DNA from: Pseudomonadota bacterium
GTDB lineage: Bacteria > Pseudomonadota > Gammaproteobacteria > Steroidobacterales > Steroidobacteraceae
Assembly (NCBI GenBank): GCA_018241445.1
Contig: JAFEDT010000002.1
Span: forward strand, 192,855-256,854
DNA: 64,000 nucleotides
Reading direction: 5' to 3'
Numbering within the stretch: the first letter of the stretch is position 1; each line of letters starts with the position of its first letter. Under the pieces are notes generated by a model. That model was not told where the DNA came from and ran no database searches. It saw nothing but the letters and a program-made list of their open reading frames with translations. Below, one piece after another: positions 61,301 through 64,000 of the stretch. Made by a program: the position numbers and the translations under genes.

Positions 61301-63313
61301 ATGCGCCCGATACGCCGCTACCGATTCCTGCCCGTCCTCGCCGCCCTGCTGCTGGCGCCGCTCGGCGCCGCCGTTGGCCGGCCGCTGGCACCCGCGGACT
61401 TCTACCGCTTTGAGGACGTATCGGACCTCGCGATCGCCCGCGACGGCACCCGCGTGGCGTGGCTGGTCAACCGCTTCGACAAGGCGAGCGATGAGAGTCG
61501 CAGCGACGTCTGGGCCGCCGACTGGGATGGACGCAGGCTGCGGCAGATCAGCCACGGCGCCAGCGCCCACAAACCCCGTTTCACGCCCGACGGGCGAGTG
61601 GGATTTCTCGCCGCGCGCGCCGAAGGCGCGCCGACGCAGCTGTGGGTGGCGGGCCGCAACGGCGCGGCCGCGCGCCAGGTCAGTCATGTGCCGGGGGAAA
61701 TCACCGACTACGCGTGGTCCCCGGACGGGCGGCACGCGGTGCTGGTGGTGCGCCCGCACGGCGATACGCGGTTCGAGACCGTGGCCCGGCCGCGGCCCTG
61801 GGTGATGGATGGTTACCAGTTCAAGAGCGACGAGCACGGCTACCTGGAGGCGGGAATGCGCCCGCGCCTGTGCCTGCTGGACGTCGGCAACGGCCGCTGC
61901 GAGAGGCTGGCAGAGGACGCCACTGGCGCGCAATCCGCGCCCGCCTTCTCGCCTGACGGCAGCCAGATCGCTTTCGTGAGCGATGACCTGGAGAGCCCGC
62001 AGGGCGCAGGCAGGGACGAGATCCGCCTGGTCGGCGCACGGGCAGGCGCCACCTCGCACCTGCTGCTGACAACCGACTCGCCCAATCATCAGCGTTTGCT
62101 GTGGAGCCCGGATGGCCGGCGGATTGCCTTCCTGAAGGGCAACGAGCTGAAGTATTACGCCTACATCCAGGATCAGCTCGCCCTGGTCACGATCTCCTCC
62201 GGCGAGGTGCGGCCGCTCACGGCTTCGCTGGATCGCGCCGTGATCTCGCCGCACTTCAGCAGCGACGGCAGCGCCATCGAATTCGCGGTCGAGGACGACG
62301 GCAGGCAGTACCCGGCTCGGGTTGCGCTGGACAGCGGCCGCATCGAGCGGCTCGGGTCCGCGAGCGTGGTCACCGAACTGGCGAGCGCCGCCGGTCACGT
62401 GGCCGTCATCGTCTCTGACGATCACACGCCGCCACAGATCTGCGCACTCGAGGGCGGCGCCCTGCGCGTCATCGGCAGCTACAACCGCGAGCTGATGGCG
62501 GAACTGACCCTGGGCAGCGTCGAGGACGTCAGTTTCCTCAGCAGCGACGGGACGCAGATCCACGGCCAGATGATCAAGCCGCCGGGATTCGTGGCGGGCC
62601 GGCGCTACCCGACCATCGTGTGGATCCACGGCGGCCCCAACGGCCAGGACGATCACTCGCTGCCGCTGGAGGGTTACTCGCCGCAGCTCGACCGCCAGTT
62701 TTTCGCCAGCCATGGTTACGTGGCGCTGGCCATCAACTACCGCGGCAGCTCCGGGCGTGGCGCGGCGTTTGCGCGCGCCATCACCGCGGACTGGGGCCAC
62801 CTGGAGGTGGAGGATCTGCTTGCCGGCGTGCAATACGCCGTGTCCGCCGGTGTGGCCGATCCGGCACGCCTGGGCATCGGCGGCTGGAGCTACGGTGGAC
62901 TGTTGACCGACTACACGATCGCGAGTGACACCCGCTTCAGGGCTGGCATCAGCGGCGCCGGCTCCGGCAACCAGCTGGCAATGTGGGGCGTGGACCAGTA
63001 CGTGGCGCAGTACCAGGCGGAACTGGGACCGCCGTGGCAGAAGCCGGCGCTGTGGTCGCAGGTCTCCTACCCGATGCTGAAGGCCAGCCGCATCCGCACG
63101 CCGACGCTGTTCCTGGGCGGCGAGCGCGACTTCAACGTGCCGATCGTGGGCTCGGAGCAGATGTACCAGTCACTGCGGGCGCTGGAGGTGCCGACGCAAC
63201 TGGTGGTGTATCCGGGCCAGACCCATATTCCCGACCGCCCGAGCTTCCTGGTCGATCGCTACCAGCGTTACCTCGAGTGGATGAACCGTTATCTCGGGCC
63301 GGGCACGCCGTAG
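61301..63313 (+). CDS. S9 family prolyl oligopeptidase-like peptidase
   Basis: A 670-residue secreted serine peptidase. The signal peptide covers about 1-26 (RFLPVLAALLLAPLGAAVG). A seven-bladed propeller follows, with repeated S-P-D-G motifs. The hydrolase domain has IGGWSYGGLLT (Ser530), then LFLGGERDFNVPI (Asp) and YPGQTHIPD (His). It cleaves short peptides in the periplasm. The gene is divergent from the sulfotransferase and converges on the CehA/McbA gene. Confidence 0.93.
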   Translation: MRPIRRYRFLPVLAALLLAPLGAAVGRPLAPADFYRFEDVSDLAIARDGTRVAWLVNRFDKASDESRSDVWAADWDGRRLRQISHGASAHKPRFTPDGRVGFLAARAEGAPTQLWVAGRNGAAARQVSHVPGEITDYAWSPDGRHAVLVVRPHGDTRFETVARPRPWVMDGYQFKSDEHGYLEAGMRPRLCLLDVGNGRCERLAEDATGAQSAPAFSPDGSQIAFVSDDLESPQGAGRDEIRLVGARAGATSHLLLTTDSPNHQRLLWSPDGRRIAFLKGNELKYYAYIQDQLALVTISSGEVRPLTASLDRAVISPHFSSDGSAIEFAVEDDGRQYPARVALDSGRIERLGSASVVTELASAAGHVAVIVSDDHTPPQICALEGGALRVIGSYNRELMAELTLGSVEDVSFLSSDGTQIHGQMIKPPGFVAGRRYPTIVWIHGGPNGQDDHSLPLEGYSPQLDRQFFASHGYVALAINYRGSSGRGAAFARAITADWGHLEVEDLLAGVQYAVSAGVADPARLGIGGWSYGGLLTDYTIASDTRFRAGISGAGSGNQLAMWGVDQYVAQYQAELGPPWQKPALWSQVSYPMLKASRIRTPTLFLGGERDFNVPIVGSEQMYQSLRALEVPTQLVVYPGQTHIPDRPSFLVDRYQRYLEWMNRYLGPGTP

Positions 63314-63334
63314 CCGCACTGCAGCTGACCGTTT

Positions 63335-64000
63335 CTACCGCATCCGCTCGTACACCGCGCGCGCGGCGGCAAGCTGCCCGAGTACGTGCTGCTGTTCGGC
63401 GGGCGTGTTCCAGTCCGGGTAGGCGCGCGTGCCGCCGATCAGGCGATCGATCCAGGCGATGAAGTAAAGCGCATCCTGCGGCGAGCGCGCCGGCGCACCG
63501 CCCACCGTTACATAGATGGGACTGGTGGTGGCGTACACGTAGTTGTCCAGCACCGGGTAGCGGGCCGTGGCGCTGAAGGCGCGCAGCAGGCACCAGCCGC
63601 TGCTCTTCACCGGCAGCGTGCCGCTCACCGTCAACTCGCTGCGCGCGTGTGCGAGCGGCAGCTCGCGCACCACCTGGCCGTTGCATACCACCTGCGCATG
63701 ATCCACCGGCACGATGGAGCGCAGGCGCGCGGTGAAGGGAACCTGCCGGGCCTGCGCGTAATCGAGCTGCCCGCCGACCGGCTGCCCATCCAGCGTGAAA
63801 TCCAGCAGCGGCCCGTTGGTTGCGAAGCTGCGTCCCTGGCGCAGGGCATCCAGCCACGCACGGTGCACCAGCGGCCCGTCAGGCACCGACACATACACCC
63901 GGTCGAGCCCGACCGGCCCGTGCAGTGTCGAGTAGTCGGCCATCGCATCGGTGCCCGCACCGGCGGGCAGCCGGAACCCCAGGTTGAGCAGCCGGTACCA
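63335..64000 (-). CDS. CehA/McbA family metallohydrolase (5' end outside window)
   Basis: The last 221 codons of a minus-strand gene that enters from the right edge. The segment LLNLGFRLPAGAGTDAMADYSTLHGPVGLDRVYV matches the C-terminal part of CehA/McbA hydrolases, PHP-like metalloenzymes; the Asp in AGTDA is a likely metal ligand. A beta-sandwich domain follows (SFATNGPLLDFTLDGQPVGGQ, then HARSELTVSG). The known members hydrolyse carbamates, but most relatives have unknown substrates. The metal-binding N-terminal half lies outside the window. It converges on the S9 peptidase with 21 bases between. Confidence 0.82.
   Translation of the reverse strand, partial: WYRLLNLGFRLPAGAGTDAMADYSTLHGPVGLDRVYVSVPDGPLVHRAWLDALRQGRSFATNGPLLDFTLDGQPVGGQLDYAQARQVPFTARLRSIVPVDHAQVVCNGQVVRELPLAHARSELTVSGTLPVKSSGWCLLRAFSATARYPVLDNYVYATTSPIYVTVGGAPARSPQDALYFIAWIDRLIGGTRAYPDWNTPAEQQHVLGQLAAARAVYERMR

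Overview
The window is GC-rich, densely packed chromosomal DNA from a Gram-negative bacterium. It encodes several lipoproteins, a TonB-dependent receptor, an RND efflux pair, a YcbB-type L,D-transpeptidase and a Tat-exported MepK-like peptidase. The gene mix (PQQ alcohol dehydrogenase, TPR-sulfotransferase beside a TonB receptor, S9 and CehA/McbA hydrolases, cyanophycin genes) suggests a gammaproteobacterium near Steroidobacterales, Nevskiales or Xanthomonadales. That placement is inference. I saw no rRNA, tRNA, CRISPR array, transposase, integrase or phage gene.

Layout. 1-5564 (minus): an ATP-grasp ligase (cut by the window edge), an HExxH metallopeptidase, a tyrosine phosphatase fused to an ADP-ribosylglycohydrolase, ttcA and an M32 carboxypeptidase. 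5565-14832: a glycogen locus, with glgA on plus converging on a minus operon glgP-glgC-GH57-malQ-LEA14-like lipoprotein. 14987-19716: a HAAS/sensor membrane protein, then an exported protein and a DUF192 gene split apart by an EF-G-like GTPase gene that is flanked by a duplicated segment. 19898-24739: a signalling cluster of a TonB-like protein with a degenerate receiver domain, a membrane-bound CheA-like kinase, a CheY-like regulator and a CheX-like protein. 24834-29734: a small protein, LD-carboxypeptidase, a DUF885 lipoprotein, a lipoprotein of unknown function and a TraB/GumN protein. 29713-36080: a heavy-metal-type RND pump, its adaptor and a two-component system, with an inverted repeat in front of the pump genes. 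36102-40989: rhomboid, YdcF and MATE genes on minus, then a ParB-like gene and a MarC gene on plus. 40973-46494: the cyanophycin cluster cphA', cphA, cphB. 46677-52213: an MttB-family methyltransferase, a lower-GC orphan, YcbB and MepK homologues, and a class II aldolase. 52251-61210 (minus): a PQQ quinohemoprotein alcohol dehydrogenase, a small lipoprotein, an S41 peptidase, a TonB receptor and a TPR-sulfotransferase. 61301-64000: an S9 peptidase converging on a CehA/McbA hydrolase cut by the right edge.

Two reserve-polymer systems stand out. The glycogen genes cover ADP-glucose synthesis, chain growth, phosphorolysis and glucan rearrangement, but no classical GlgB branching enzyme or GlgX is present. 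The cyanophycin genes make and break a nitrogen and carbon store.

The strongest candidates for new biology are: the TonB/pseudo-receiver, membrane CheA, CheY and CheX cluster; the EF-G-like gene set between duplicated flanks; the phosphatase/ADP-ribosylglycohydrolase fusion; and the quinohemoprotein dehydrogenase carrying a W-D-Y-D motif of the kind linked to lanthanide use, three genes from a TonB receptor.
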